Part shown: positions 10,597 to 18,574 of the stretch, in pieces
Layout of the letters: each line of letters begins with the position of its first letter
Numbering within the stretch: position 1 is the stretch's first letter
Translations under genes and position numbers: made by a program
The notes under the pieces: generated by a model
The model's database searches: none
What the model was told of the DNA's origin: nothing
What the model saw: only the letters and a program-made list of their open reading frames with translations
Source of the DNA: Planctomycetota bacterium
GTDB lineage: Bacteria > Planctomycetota > UBA1135 > GCA-002686595
Reading direction: 5' to 3'
Assembly (NCBI GenBank): GCA_028278425.1
Contig: JANQEJ010000196.1
Coordinates: 1 to 64,000 of the forward strand
DNA length: 64,000 nt

Positions 10597-10724
10597 CGGG
10601 GGCTTCCTTCCCCCTCAGGAACGCCGTCCGCGTCCGCGGCCTGCACCGATTCCCTCCAAAAACCGGGGTGGCCGCTACTCCCTTTAAAGCCCCGCCGCGG
10701 ATCGCGTCGATATTCGTGGCGGAC

Positions 10725-10741
10725 GTCCACAGGTTGTGGAC
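10725..10741. promoter_or_regulatory. Perfect 17-bp inverted repeat upstream of the exopolysaccharide operon
   Basis: The sequence GTCCACA-GGT-TGTGGAC has two perfect 7-bp arms around a 3-bp spacer. It lies 31 nt before the chosen start of the Wza-like gene, in the 175-bp gap between that gene and the divergent FHA gene. Its place and symmetry suit an operator for a dimeric regulator. The arms also resemble half a DnaA box, so that alternative remains open. Confidence 0.4.
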
Positions 10742-10771
10742 CCGGGCTACCCCTATGTCCAAGCCACCACG

Positions 10772-11476
10772 ATGGCCACCGGAAAGATCTTCCCCATGCT
10801 CCTCGCGACCGCGCTCTTCGCGGCGGGCTGCGCTTCCACGGAGACCTACGACCCGGAGGCGGCGCTCGCGGGGTTGAGCGGCGAAGACCCCGATTGGAGC
10901 TGGGCCGCGCTCGGCCCGAACGACGTCGTGCGCGTCATCGTCTACGGCCACGACGAGGCCTCGACGCGGGCGGAGGGGGAGCGGATCGACCTCACCGGCG
11001 TGGTCACGCTGCCGCTGATCGGTCCGGTCGAGATCGGCGGGCTGAAGCTGGACGAGGCGCGCGACGAGCTCGTGCGGCTCTACTCGCCCTTCATCCGGGA
11101 GCCCAAGGTGGCGGTGACCGTGCTCCAGTACGGCGCGCGCGAGTTCTTCCTGCTCGGGCACGTCGAGACGCCGGGGCCCTACACGCTCAACCGTCCGCTG
11201 GCCGCGTTGCAGGCGCTCTCGCACGGCGGCAACCTGCTGCGCGGCGCGGAGCGCGAGAGCGTGCTGCTCTTCCGGCGGCTGCCGGAGCGCTACGACGTCT
11301 ATTCCTTCGACGCCACACGCCCGGGCCCCGACGGCATGATCCCCGTCGAGCCCAACGACTTGATCTTTGTGGCCCGCAGCGACAGCGGGCGTTTCTACGA
11401 AGACGTTCTGCCCTATCTGCAGGGCGCCGGCTTCCTCGCCGCGGTTCCCGTGGGCATCGCCACCGTCGTGAAGTAA
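10772..11476 (+). CDS. Polysaccharide export lipoprotein (Wza-like)
   Basis: This is a 234-residue protein. ATG 10772 gives a clean lipoprotein signal (MATGKIFPMLLATALFAAGC, lipobox LFAAGC, Cys 20); an upstream GTG at 10736 would add an unhelpful extension. The Poly_export domain follows ('LGPNDVVRVIVYGHDE...GVVTLPLIGPVEIGGL'), then an SLBB-like segment ('EFFLLGHVETPGPYTLNRPL'). It ends with a hydrophobic stretch (PYLQGAGFLAAVPVGIATVVK) that could cross the outer membrane as in Wza. Role: outer-membrane exit for the polysaccharide made by this operon. It is the first gene; the next starts 6 nt after its stop. Confidence 0.9.
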   Translation: MATGKIFPMLLATALFAAGCASTETYDPEAALAGLSGEDPDWSWAALGPNDVVRVIVYGHDEASTRAEGERIDLTGVVTLPLIGPVEIGGLKLDEARDELVRLYSPFIREPKVAVTVLQYGAREFFLLGHVETPGPYTLNRPLAALQALSHGGNLLRGAERESVLLFRRLPERYDVYSFDATRPGPDGMIPVEPNDLIFVARSDSGRFYEDVLPYLQGAGFLAAVPVGIATVVK

Positions 11477-11482
11477 AGAGCC

Positions 11483-14281
11483 GTGGGAGAAGGAGGAGTG
11501 AAGAGCCAGCGGGACGACTTCCCGCTCTCGCCGGCGGAGGTGTTCGCGCTTCTGCTGCGCTACCCGCTCACCGTGCTCGGGTGCGCGGCGTTCGTGGTGC
11601 TCGCCGCGTTCGTCTACGTCGGGACCCGGACGCCGGTGTGGGAGGCGACGGCGACGCTGCTCCTGCGATCGGAGGAGGCGAGCTACAAACCGGCCTGGGC
11701 GGAGGGCTCCGACCTGCCCAACACGGCGAGCGAGCTCGCGCTCTTGACCGCGCGCGGGCCCGCCGAGGCGGCGGTGCTCGCGCCGTTCGACGGCATGCCG
11801 GCGACGCCGGACAACCCGGACGCGGAGCACCACCTCGGCCTGCAGACGACCGTGGACGACGAGTCGCGCCTCCCGCTGCGCAGCTTCGCGCGCCAGCTCA
11901 TGGGACGGCCGCTTCCGGAAGGGCGGCTCTTCGCGCGCGCGGAGCGGACGCGGTCCGAAGCGCCCGAGCTCGTGCGCGTACGCTTCCTCGACGGCGACCG
12001 GGTGCGCGTCGCGCTGCCCGGCAGGTTCGGAACGGACCGCCGCCCGAAGGAGCTCGCCTGGACATCCGGCGTTCCCGTCGACTACCTCGGGACGTCCTTG
12101 CTGCTCGAGCCGCGCGGCGACGTCGTAGACCGCAGCTTCCTCGTCCGCGCGCACAACGAGCGGGAGGCGGTGCGCGGCCTCCTCGAGCGCGTGCACGCGA
12201 GCGAGTCCGAGCCGGGCTCCGGCGTCCTGTACCTCTCGCTGCGCGACACCGACCCGTTCCGCGCGGCCGAGACCGTCAACGCGCTCTGCCGCAACTACCT
12301 CGACCAGGCGGCGCAGCGCACGACCGACCGCGCGAGGGATGCGCACCGGCGCTTCGAGGGCGAGCTCGCGCGGCTGCGGAGCGGGCTGGACGAGGCGCAC
12401 CAGGAGCTGGTCCAGCTTCAGCGCGAGAACCCGATGTCGGTGCACACCGGCGAGTCGGCCAAGTTCATCCTGCTCGACCTCGTCAACCTCGAGGTGCAGC
12501 TCGCCGACGCGCAGCTCCAGAGCACGCTCGTGGAGGAGGCGCTCGCGGAGCTCGAGGAGGGCCGGCTCGGCGCCCTTTCCAAGGTCTCCGAGCAGACCGC
12601 CGACAAGTCGACGCTCATCGTCATCGAGCACATCACGCACCTCGCCGCGCAGGCGCGCATGCAGGAGCGCAGCGACGCCGGCGCGTACCGCCACCTCTTG
12701 CAGGTGCGGCTGCTCGAGCTCGAGAAGGCCCGCGGCGCGGTGTTGCTCGAGATCACGGGACTGCTCGCCGCCCTCACCGCCGTCGGCGAGGAGGGCGTCG
12801 CCGCGCTCTCGCGCTTCGGCGGGGAGGGCCCGGGCGCCACCGCGGTCAGCCCCGTCACCGGCGTGCTCGCCGACCGGGCGGCGCGGCTCGCGGCCGAGCG
12901 CGACGGCCTCCTCGCCGGCGACTACACCGCGGCGCACCCCGACGTCGTGCGGATCGACGCGGCGCTCGCCGAGCTGCTCGGGCGCGTCGAGGAGCAGTTG
13001 CGGAGCCGGCTCGCCTCCCTGCGCGAGCTGCGCGACCAGCACGACGCCTTCGTCGAGGAGACGCGCACCACGCTCGAGGACCACCCCGAGCTCGAGCGCG
13101 CCGAGCTCGAAGGCGCCATCGAGCGCCTGCGGCCGCTCGTCGCCGATCACCTGGCCAGCCTCCACGATTCGCTGCGCGAGCGCGCCGCGTCGATCTCCGC
13201 CGAGATCACGCACCTGCGCGCGAACCTTGCGAGCCTCCCCGCGAGCGAGCGCGAGCAGCTCGGCCCGCTGCAGCTCGTCGACGAGTACAAGGCGCGCGTG
13301 GCCGAGCTGCTCCAGGCCAAAGAGGAAACCAAGATCGCCCACGCGTTCGCCGAGCCGCCGGCGGAGCTGATCGATCCGGCGACGCCGCTGGCGCGGCGCG
13401 AGTCGCCGCGCATGGGCTTCAGCCTGCTGCTCGCCGCAGCCATCGGCCTGGCGCTCGGGCTGCTCGTCGCCTTCGTGCGCGACCGGGCCTTCGGCATCGT
13501 CGAAGGCGAGGCGGACCTCGCCGACTCCGCCGGCGTTTCGCTGCTCGCCGCCGTGCCGGACTTCCGCCGCGCCGGCGTGAAGGTGCGCGATCTGCGCGAG
13601 CTGCGGCTCGCGCTGGCGGAATCGCCGTCGGGACCGCTCGCGGCCGCGTACCGCAGCCTGCGCGCGAGCCTGCGCTTCCCGCTCGCCAAGGAGGGCTGCG
13701 CGCTCGGCGTGACCTCGGCCGGCGAGGGGGAAGGCAAGAGCGCGACCGCGATCGGCCTCGCGACAGCTCTCGCCGACGGCGGGCAGCGCGTCCTCCTCGT
13801 CAAGGCGAGCCCCGACCCGAACGACACCGGGCTCGGGCTCTTCCCGAGCCTCGCCGGCGAGGCCCGCTGGTCCGACGCCGTCGTGTCGTCCGGCCGCGCC
13901 GAGCTTCACCTGCTTCCCGCCGGCGCGGTCAACGCCGTGCCCGCCGACCTTTTCGCGAGCAAGAGCGCCGCGGCGCTCGTGGCCGACCTCGCCGGCGCGT
14001 ACGACGTCGTTCTCTTCGACCTGCCTGCGCTCGATGTCGGGGCGGAGGTCGAGACGCTCGCGCCCAAGCTCACGGGCGTCCTGCTGGTCGTGAGCCACGG
14101 ACTCCCGCGCCGCGCGGCGCTGCGCGCGGCGGAGCGCCTGCGCCGCGCCGGCGCGGCGACGGTCGGCGCCGTCCTCAACCGGGCCGGCGGCGGCGGATCG
14201 GTCGAGACTCTGCGCGGCGTGCTGGTCAAGCGCGGCGCCGCGTCGCGTCCGCGGCCTTCGGCGGAGGAACGCGCCGCCTGA
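11483..14281 (+). CDS. Wzz/Wzc-like polysaccharide chain-length protein with degenerate BY-kinase domain
   Basis: This is a 932-residue inner-membrane protein. GTG 11483 is the start given; GTG 11498 is also plausible because GGAGAAGGAG lies just upstream. One transmembrane segment (~residues 18-45) precedes the Wzz region, a long alpha-helical periplasmic coiled coil (~270-640) and a second membrane segment (~645-665, 'GFSLLLAAAIGLALGLLVAF'). The C-terminal domain has Walker A SAGEGEGKSA (~745-754) and Walker B VVLFDLPAL (~842). The Walker A' segment reads VLLVKASPDP instead of the usual VLLIDADxRxP, losing its aspartates, and the C-terminus has no tyrosine cluster. It probably acts in chain-length control with impaired or altered kinase activity. 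Confidence 0.85.
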   Translation: MGEGGVKSQRDDFPLSPAEVFALLLRYPLTVLGCAAFVVLAAFVYVGTRTPVWEATATLLLRSEEASYKPAWAEGSDLPNTASELALLTARGPAEAAVLAPFDGMPATPDNPDAEHHLGLQTTVDDESRLPLRSFARQLMGRPLPEGRLFARAERTRSEAPELVRVRFLDGDRVRVALPGRFGTDRRPKELAWTSGVPVDYLGTSLLLEPRGDVVDRSFLVRAHNEREAVRGLLERVHASESEPGSGVLYLSLRDTDPFRAAETVNALCRNYLDQAAQRTTDRARDAHRRFEGELARLRSGLDEAHQELVQLQRENPMSVHTGESAKFILLDLVNLEVQLADAQLQSTLVEEALAELEEGRLGALSKVSEQTADKSTLIVIEHITHLAAQARMQERSDAGAYRHLLQVRLLELEKARGAVLLEITGLLAALTAVGEEGVAALSRFGGEGPGATAVSPVTGVLADRAARLAAERDGLLAGDYTAAHPDVVRIDAALAELLGRVEEQLRSRLASLRELRDQHDAFVEETRTTLEDHPELERAELEGAIERLRPLVADHLASLHDSLRERAASISAEITHLRANLASLPASEREQLGPLQLVDEYKARVAELLQAKEETKIAHAFAEPPAELIDPATPLARRESPRMGFSLLLAAAIGLALGLLVAFVRDRAFGIVEGEADLADSAGVSLLAAVPDFRRAGVKVRDLRELRLALAESPSGPLAAAYRSLRASLRFPLAKEGCALGVTSAGEGEGKSATAIGLATALADGGQRVLLVKASPDPNDTGLGLFPSLAGEARWSDAVVSSGRAELHLLPAGAVNAVPADLFASKSAAALVADLAGAYDVVLFDLPALDVGAEVETLAPKLTGVLLVVSHGLPRRAALRAAERLRRAGAATVGAVLNRAGGGGSVETLRGVLVKRGAASRPRPSAEERAA

Positions 14282-14282
14282 G

Positions 14283-15479
14283 ATGAAGCGCCGTACCCCG
14301 CGCGTCGCGTACCTGGTCTCCCACCCGATCCAGTACCAGGCCCCGTTCCTGCGCCGGCTCGCCGCGAGCGGCGCGGTCGAGCTGAAGGTGTTCTTCCTCT
14401 CGGACTTCTCCGCGCGCGATCACGTGGACCGCGACTTCGGCGCGCGCGTCGAATGGGACGTGCCGCTGCTCGACGGCTACGAGAGCGTCGCGCTCTCGAG
14501 CTCGTCGCGGCTCGGTTTCCTGCGGCCCTTGGCGTGGGAGCTGCCGAAGCTCGTCGCCGCCGGCGGCTTCGACGCGCTCTGGGTCCACGGCTGGGCGCAG
14601 CTCGCGCACCTGCGTGCGATCGCGGCCGCCGCGCGCGCCGGGGTGCCGGTCTTCCTGCGCGGCGAGTCGGTGCCGGGCGAGCGCGGCTTCCCGCGCAACG
14701 CGCTGCTCAGGGGCGTCCTGCGGCGCGCTTCCGCCTTCCTCGCGATCGGCAGGCGCAACCGCGCCTTCTACGAGGAGCACGGCGTCGAGCCGAGCCGCGT
14801 CTTCTTCGTGCCGTACGCCGTCGACAACGAGCGCTTTCGCCGCTCGGCGGAAGAGGCCGCCGTCCGGCGCGAGGAGCTGCGCGCTGAGCTCGGCCTCGAG
14901 GCGGGAAGGCCGGTGCTGCTCTACGCCTCGAAGCTGATCGAGCGCAAGCGCCCGGAGCTCCTCTTCGACGCCTACCGCTCACTCTCGCCGGACGGGCGGC
15001 GCGAGCCGGAGCCGTACCTGCTCTACGCCGGCGAGGGAACGCTGCGCGGCAGGCTGGAGCGACGCGCCGCCGCGACCGGCTGGTCGACCGTGCGCTTTCT
15101 CGGCTTCCGCAACCAGACCGAGCTGCCGGCGTTGTACGACCTTTGCGACGCGTTCGTGCTGCCGTCCGTTTTCGAGACGTGGGGCCTCGTCGTCAACGAG
15201 GCGATGAACGCGGCGCGCCCGATCGTCGCGAGCGACGGCGTCGGCGCGGTCGCGGACCTGGTGCGCGACGGCGAGACCGGCTGGACCTTTCCCAAGGACG
15301 ACGCGGGCGCCCTGGCGGAGCGGCTGCGCGCGCTTCTGGCCGACCCGGCCGCGGCGCGCGCGATGGGGGAGCGCGCCCGCGACGTCGTCGGCGCGTACAG
15401 CTTCGAGGCGGGCCAGCGCGGGCTGCTCGAAGCGCTCGCCGCCTTCGGTGCGGGAGCCTGGGCGAGGCAAGCGGCATGA
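14283..15479 (+). CDS. Glycosyltransferase family 4
   Basis: This is a 398-residue GT-B enzyme. The N-terminal domain begins 'RVAYLVSHPIQYQAPFLRRLA' (14304 onwards). The C-terminal domain carries the donor-binding pattern 'LLYASKLIERKRPELL' and the EX7E motif in 'ETWGLVVNEAMN', both typical of GT4 retaining transferases. Its stop overlaps the next start (ATGA at 15476-15479), so translation is coupled. It is a cytoplasmic sugar transferase extending the lipid-linked oligosaccharide; donor and acceptor cannot be read from sequence. Confidence 0.9.
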   Translation: MKRRTPRVAYLVSHPIQYQAPFLRRLAASGAVELKVFFLSDFSARDHVDRDFGARVEWDVPLLDGYESVALSSSSRLGFLRPLAWELPKLVAAGGFDALWVHGWAQLAHLRAIAAAARAGVPVFLRGESVPGERGFPRNALLRGVLRRASAFLAIGRRNRAFYEEHGVEPSRVFFVPYAVDNERFRRSAEEAAVRREELRAELGLEAGRPVLLYASKLIERKRPELLFDAYRSLSPDGRREPEPYLLYAGEGTLRGRLERRAAATGWSTVRFLGFRNQTELPALYDLCDAFVLPSVFETWGLVVNEAMNAARPIVASDGVGAVADLVRDGETGWTFPKDDAGALAERLRALLADPAAARAMGERARDVVGAYSFEAGQRGLLEALAAFGAGAWARQAA

Positions 15480-16552
15480 AGCGTGTCCTCTTCGTCGGCG
15501 ACCTGCGGCCGCACTCGCGTTCGTACCAGCGCCTGCGGGCGATGCGCGCGCTCGGATGCGACGTCACCGCCGTGACGACCGTCCCGGTCGACGAGCCGCC
15601 GCCCGGCGGGCGTGGCGCGCGGCTCTCCGACCGCGTGCGCCACCGCCTCGGCGTGCCGCGCGACGGCGCCGGCGCGAACGCGGCTCTGCTCGCGGCGCTC
15701 GCGGAGGGGGAGTTCGAGCTCCTCTGGGTCGAGAAGGCGCTCTCGCTGCGTTCCTCGACCCTGCGCGCCGCCTGCCGGCGGGCGCCGCGCATGCTCTTCG
15801 CGTTCTTCTCCGAGGACGACATGTTCCGCCGCGACAACGGCTCGCGCTGGTTCCGCGATTCGCTGTCGCTCTACGACGTCGTCTTCACGACGAAGTCCTT
15901 CAACGCCGCCCCCAAGGAGCTCCCGGCCCTCGGCGCGCGACACGTCATCTACGTGCCGAAGTCGTTCGACAAGGCGCTCCACCGCCCGGTCGAGGTCGAC
16001 GCGGACGCCGTGCGGCGTCTGGGCGCGCCGGTCGGCTTCGTCGGGACCTTCGAGGAGAGCCGGGCGGAGAGCCTCGCCTTCCTCGCGCGCGAGCTCGCGC
16101 CCGACGGCGTCCCCGTGCGCGTCTGGGGGAACGGCTGGGAAGCGTGGCGCGACCGCCCCGACGGCCTGCGGATCGAGGGCCGCGCGATCTACGGCGACGA
16201 ATACGTCCGCGCGCTCTGCGCCACGGACGTCAACTTGGGCTTCCTGCGCCGCGCCAACCGCGACCTGCACACCGACCGCAGCGTCGAGATCCCGGCCTGC
16301 GGAGCGCTTCTGCTCGCCGAGCGAACGAGCGAGCACGCCGAGCTCTTCGAGGAGGGCGTCGAGGCGGAGCTCTTCGCGGACCGCGACGAGATGCTCGTCA
16401 AGGTGCGGCGCTACGTCGCGGATCCGGAGGCGCGCGCCCGGATCGCGGCGGCGGGACGCGAGCGCTGCCTCAGGAGCGACTACAGCCACGAGGCCGCCGT
16501 GCGGCGCATGCTCGCCGCGCTGGAGGCTCGGGAGGGGAGGCGCGCGGCGTGA
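15476..16552 (+). CDS. Glycosyltransferase, CgeB/GT1-like
   Basis: This 358-residue protein starts at ATG 15476 inside the stop of the preceding gene. The fold looks like a GT-B transferase: an N-terminal Rossmann half ('KRVLFVGDLRPHSRSYQRL') and a C-terminal half with 'VGFVGTFEESRAESLAFL', 'DVNLGFLRRANRDLHTDRSVEIPACGA' (16231-16306) and a terminal 'RRYVADPEARARIAAAGRER'. The last segments match the glycosyl-transferase-for-dystroglycan/CgeB style of family (Glyco_trans_1_2). It ends with a GTGA overlap onto the next gene. Confidence 0.8.
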   Translation: MKRVLFVGDLRPHSRSYQRLRAMRALGCDVTAVTTVPVDEPPPGGRGARLSDRVRHRLGVPRDGAGANAALLAALAEGEFELLWVEKALSLRSSTLRAACRRAPRMLFAFFSEDDMFRRDNGSRWFRDSLSLYDVVFTTKSFNAAPKELPALGARHVIYVPKSFDKALHRPVEVDADAVRRLGAPVGFVGTFEESRAESLAFLARELAPDGVPVRVWGNGWEAWRDRPDGLRIEGRAIYGDEYVRALCATDVNLGFLRRANRDLHTDRSVEIPACGALLLAERTSEHAELFEEGVEAELFADRDEMLVKVRRYVADPEARARIAAAGRERCLRSDYSHEAAVRRMLAALEAREGRRAA

Positions 16553-17715
16553 AGGCGATCGTGTCGGTGCTCGGGCGCTTCCACGCGTTCTACTTGGCGC
16601 AGGAGCTCTACGCGCGGGACAAGCTCGCGCGGCTCTACACGTCCTACCCGCGCGCGCAGGCCGAGCGCTACGGCGTGCCGGGCAAGCTGGTCGAGAGCTC
16701 GCCCCTGCACGAGGTCTTCAACCGCGCCGCGCAGCGGGCGCTTCCCTTCGACGTGCGCCACCTCGCCCATGCCGCGTTCGAAGGCCACGTGGCGCGCCGG
16801 CTCCGGCCGGAAGCCGACGTGTTCACCGGCTGGTCGGGGTCGTCGCTCGCCGCGCTGCGGGCCGCGCGCGAGCTGGGTATGCTCGCCGTCGTCGAGCGCG
16901 GCAGCACGCACATCGAGCACCAGCGCGACGTGATGCGGGCGGAGTACGACCGCCTCGGCGTGCGCGGCCGGATGCCGCACCCGCGCACGGTCGAGAAGGA
17001 GCTCGCGGAATACGAGCTGGCCGACCGCATCGCCGTGCCGACGCGCTTCTGCGCGCGGACGTTCACCGAGCGCGGCGTTCCGCCCGAGAAGCTGATCCAG
17101 GTGCCGTACGGCGTTTCGCTCGACACCTTCCGGCCGCCGGAGAAGGAGCGCGACCCGCGCGCGTTCCGGATCGTCCAGTGCGGCAACGTGAGCTTCCGGA
17201 AGGGCGCTCACCTCCTCGTCGAGGCGTTCCGCGGCCTCGACGTGCCCGGCGCCAGGCTCGACTTCGTCGGGCCGATCGCGCGCGAGGTCGAGCCGTTCCT
17301 CGCGGACTGGCGCTCCGACGCGATCGCGTTCCACGGGCGCGTGTCGCAGTCGGAGCTCCCGCGCTTCTACCACCGCGCGTCGGTCTTCGCGATGGCTTCG
17401 CTCGAGGAAGGCATGGCGATGGTGATCGCGCAGGCGATGGCCACCGGCCTGCCGGTGGTCGCGACCGAGGCGAGCGGAGCCGGCGAGCTCGTGCGCGACG
17501 ACCTCGAGGGCTACGTCGTGCCCGCCGGCGACGTCGACGCGCTGCGGGCGCGGCTGCGCGCCGCGTACCGCGTGCCGGAGATCCGCGCGGAGATGGGGCG
17601 TTCCTCCGCCGAGCGCGTAGCCGGCGGCTTCACGTGGGCCGACTACGGCCGCCGGATCGCGGCGGCCTACGAGCGGGCGCTTCGCGAGCGCGCGCGCGGC
17701 CGGAAGGCGGGATAG
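16549..17715 (+). CDS. Glycosyltransferase family 4
   Basis: This 388-residue enzyme starts at GTG 16549, overlapping the previous stop and preceded by a strong GGGAGGGGAGG. The GT-B C-terminal half contains 'QCGNVSFRKGAHLLVEAF', 'FHGRVSQSELPRFYHRASVF' and 'SLEEGMAMVIAQAMATGLPV', where the usual EX7E has Gln in the second position (E-x7-Q). That variation occurs in some GT4 members, so activity is still likely. It belongs to the exopolysaccharide operon; the substrate is unknown. Confidence 0.88.
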   Translation: MKAIVSVLGRFHAFYLAQELYARDKLARLYTSYPRAQAERYGVPGKLVESSPLHEVFNRAAQRALPFDVRHLAHAAFEGHVARRLRPEADVFTGWSGSSLAALRAARELGMLAVVERGSTHIEHQRDVMRAEYDRLGVRGRMPHPRTVEKELAEYELADRIAVPTRFCARTFTERGVPPEKLIQVPYGVSLDTFRPPEKERDPRAFRIVQCGNVSFRKGAHLLVEAFRGLDVPGARLDFVGPIAREVEPFLADWRSDAIAFHGRVSQSELPRFYHRASVFAMASLEEGMAMVIAQAMATGLPVVATEASGAGELVRDDLEGYVVPAGDVDALRARLRAAYRVPEIRAEMGRSSAERVAGGFTWADYGRRIAAAYERALRERARGRKAG

Positions 17716-17719
17716 GCCG

Positions 17720-18574
17720 ATGACGAACCTCGTTCCCCGCATCGAGTTCCTCCTGCAGGCGGTCTTTCGCCGGCGGCGCGACTGCCCGCACTGCGGGTGG
17801 GAGCGGACGGATCTCCTCGCCCGCAAGCACGTCGTCGTGCGCGTCCGGCGCTGCCCGCAGTGCGCGCTCTGCTTCACCGATCCCGTCTACGACCGGAGCG
17901 TCCTCGGCGTGCTCTACGACAAGGTCTACGGAGCGGAAGGGTCGACGACGGCGATGCCCGCGCCCGACGAGCTGGGGGAGCTCAAGCGCACCTCCTTCGC
18001 AGGGACGGACAAGGACGCGCACGACCGGCTGAAGCGGCTGCGCGCGCTCGCCGGCGGCGAGCGCCTGCTCGAGGTCGGCTCGTCGTGGGGCTACTTCCTC
18101 TTCCAGGCGGCGAGCGAGGGCTTCAACCCCACCGGCGTGGAGATCTCCGACACGCGGCGCGAGTTCGGGCGGCGGGAGCTCGGCGTGGACGTGCGCGCCT
18201 CGCTCGACGAGCTCGGCGACGAGCGCTTCGACGTCGTCTACACCGCGCACACGCTGGAGCACTTCACCGACTTCCGCGGCGTGCTCGAGCGGCTGCACGG
18301 CTTGTTGAAGCCGGGCGGCCTGCTCGCGGTCGAGGTGCCGCACTTCGACCATCACCTGCCGGGCGAGCGTGCGCTGAGCGCCGTCGGCGCGGTCCATCCG
18401 CTCGGCTTCACGACCGAGTTCTTCCGGCGCAACCTCCCGCGCGCGGGCTTCGAGGTGCGCTCGTTCCACGACGCGTGGGAAGGCGTCCCCGACGAAACCG
18501 TGGCGGAGTGCGGCGGCGACGTCGTGATCGTTCTCGCCACGCGGCCGGCCGAGGCGCGAAAGGCCGCCGCGTGA
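17720..18574 (+). CDS. SAM-dependent methyltransferase with N-terminal zinc-ribbon
   Basis: This is a 284-residue protein. Residues ~20-55 carry two Cys pairs (CPHC...CPQC), a zinc-ribbon-like start common in sugar methyltransferases. Then comes a class I Rossmann methyltransferase with motif I 'LLEVGSSWGYFLFQ', 'FDVVYTAHTLEHFTD' and 'LLKPGGLLAVEVPHFDHH'. It probably methylates a sugar of the polysaccharide or its precursor. It sits 4 nt after one glycosyltransferase and overlaps the flippase gene by GTGA. Confidence 0.88.
   Translation: MTNLVPRIEFLLQAVFRRRRDCPHCGWERTDLLARKHVVVRVRRCPQCALCFTDPVYDRSVLGVLYDKVYGAEGSTTAMPAPDELGELKRTSFAGTDKDAHDRLKRLRALAGGERLLEVGSSWGYFLFQAASEGFNPTGVEISDTRREFGRRELGVDVRASLDELGDERFDVVYTAHTLEHFTDFRGVLERLHGLLKPGGLLAVEVPHFDHHLPGERALSAVGAVHPLGFTTEFFRRNLPRAGFEVRSFHDAWEGVPDETVAECGGDVVIVLATRPAEARKAAA

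Noticed and set aside
9632-14286. Very long open frames on both strands over the FG-GAP, FHA and Wzc-like genes
   Set aside because: They cross known gene ends and have low-complexity Arg/Ala/Pro translations. The true genes in this stretch are fixed by clear domains.
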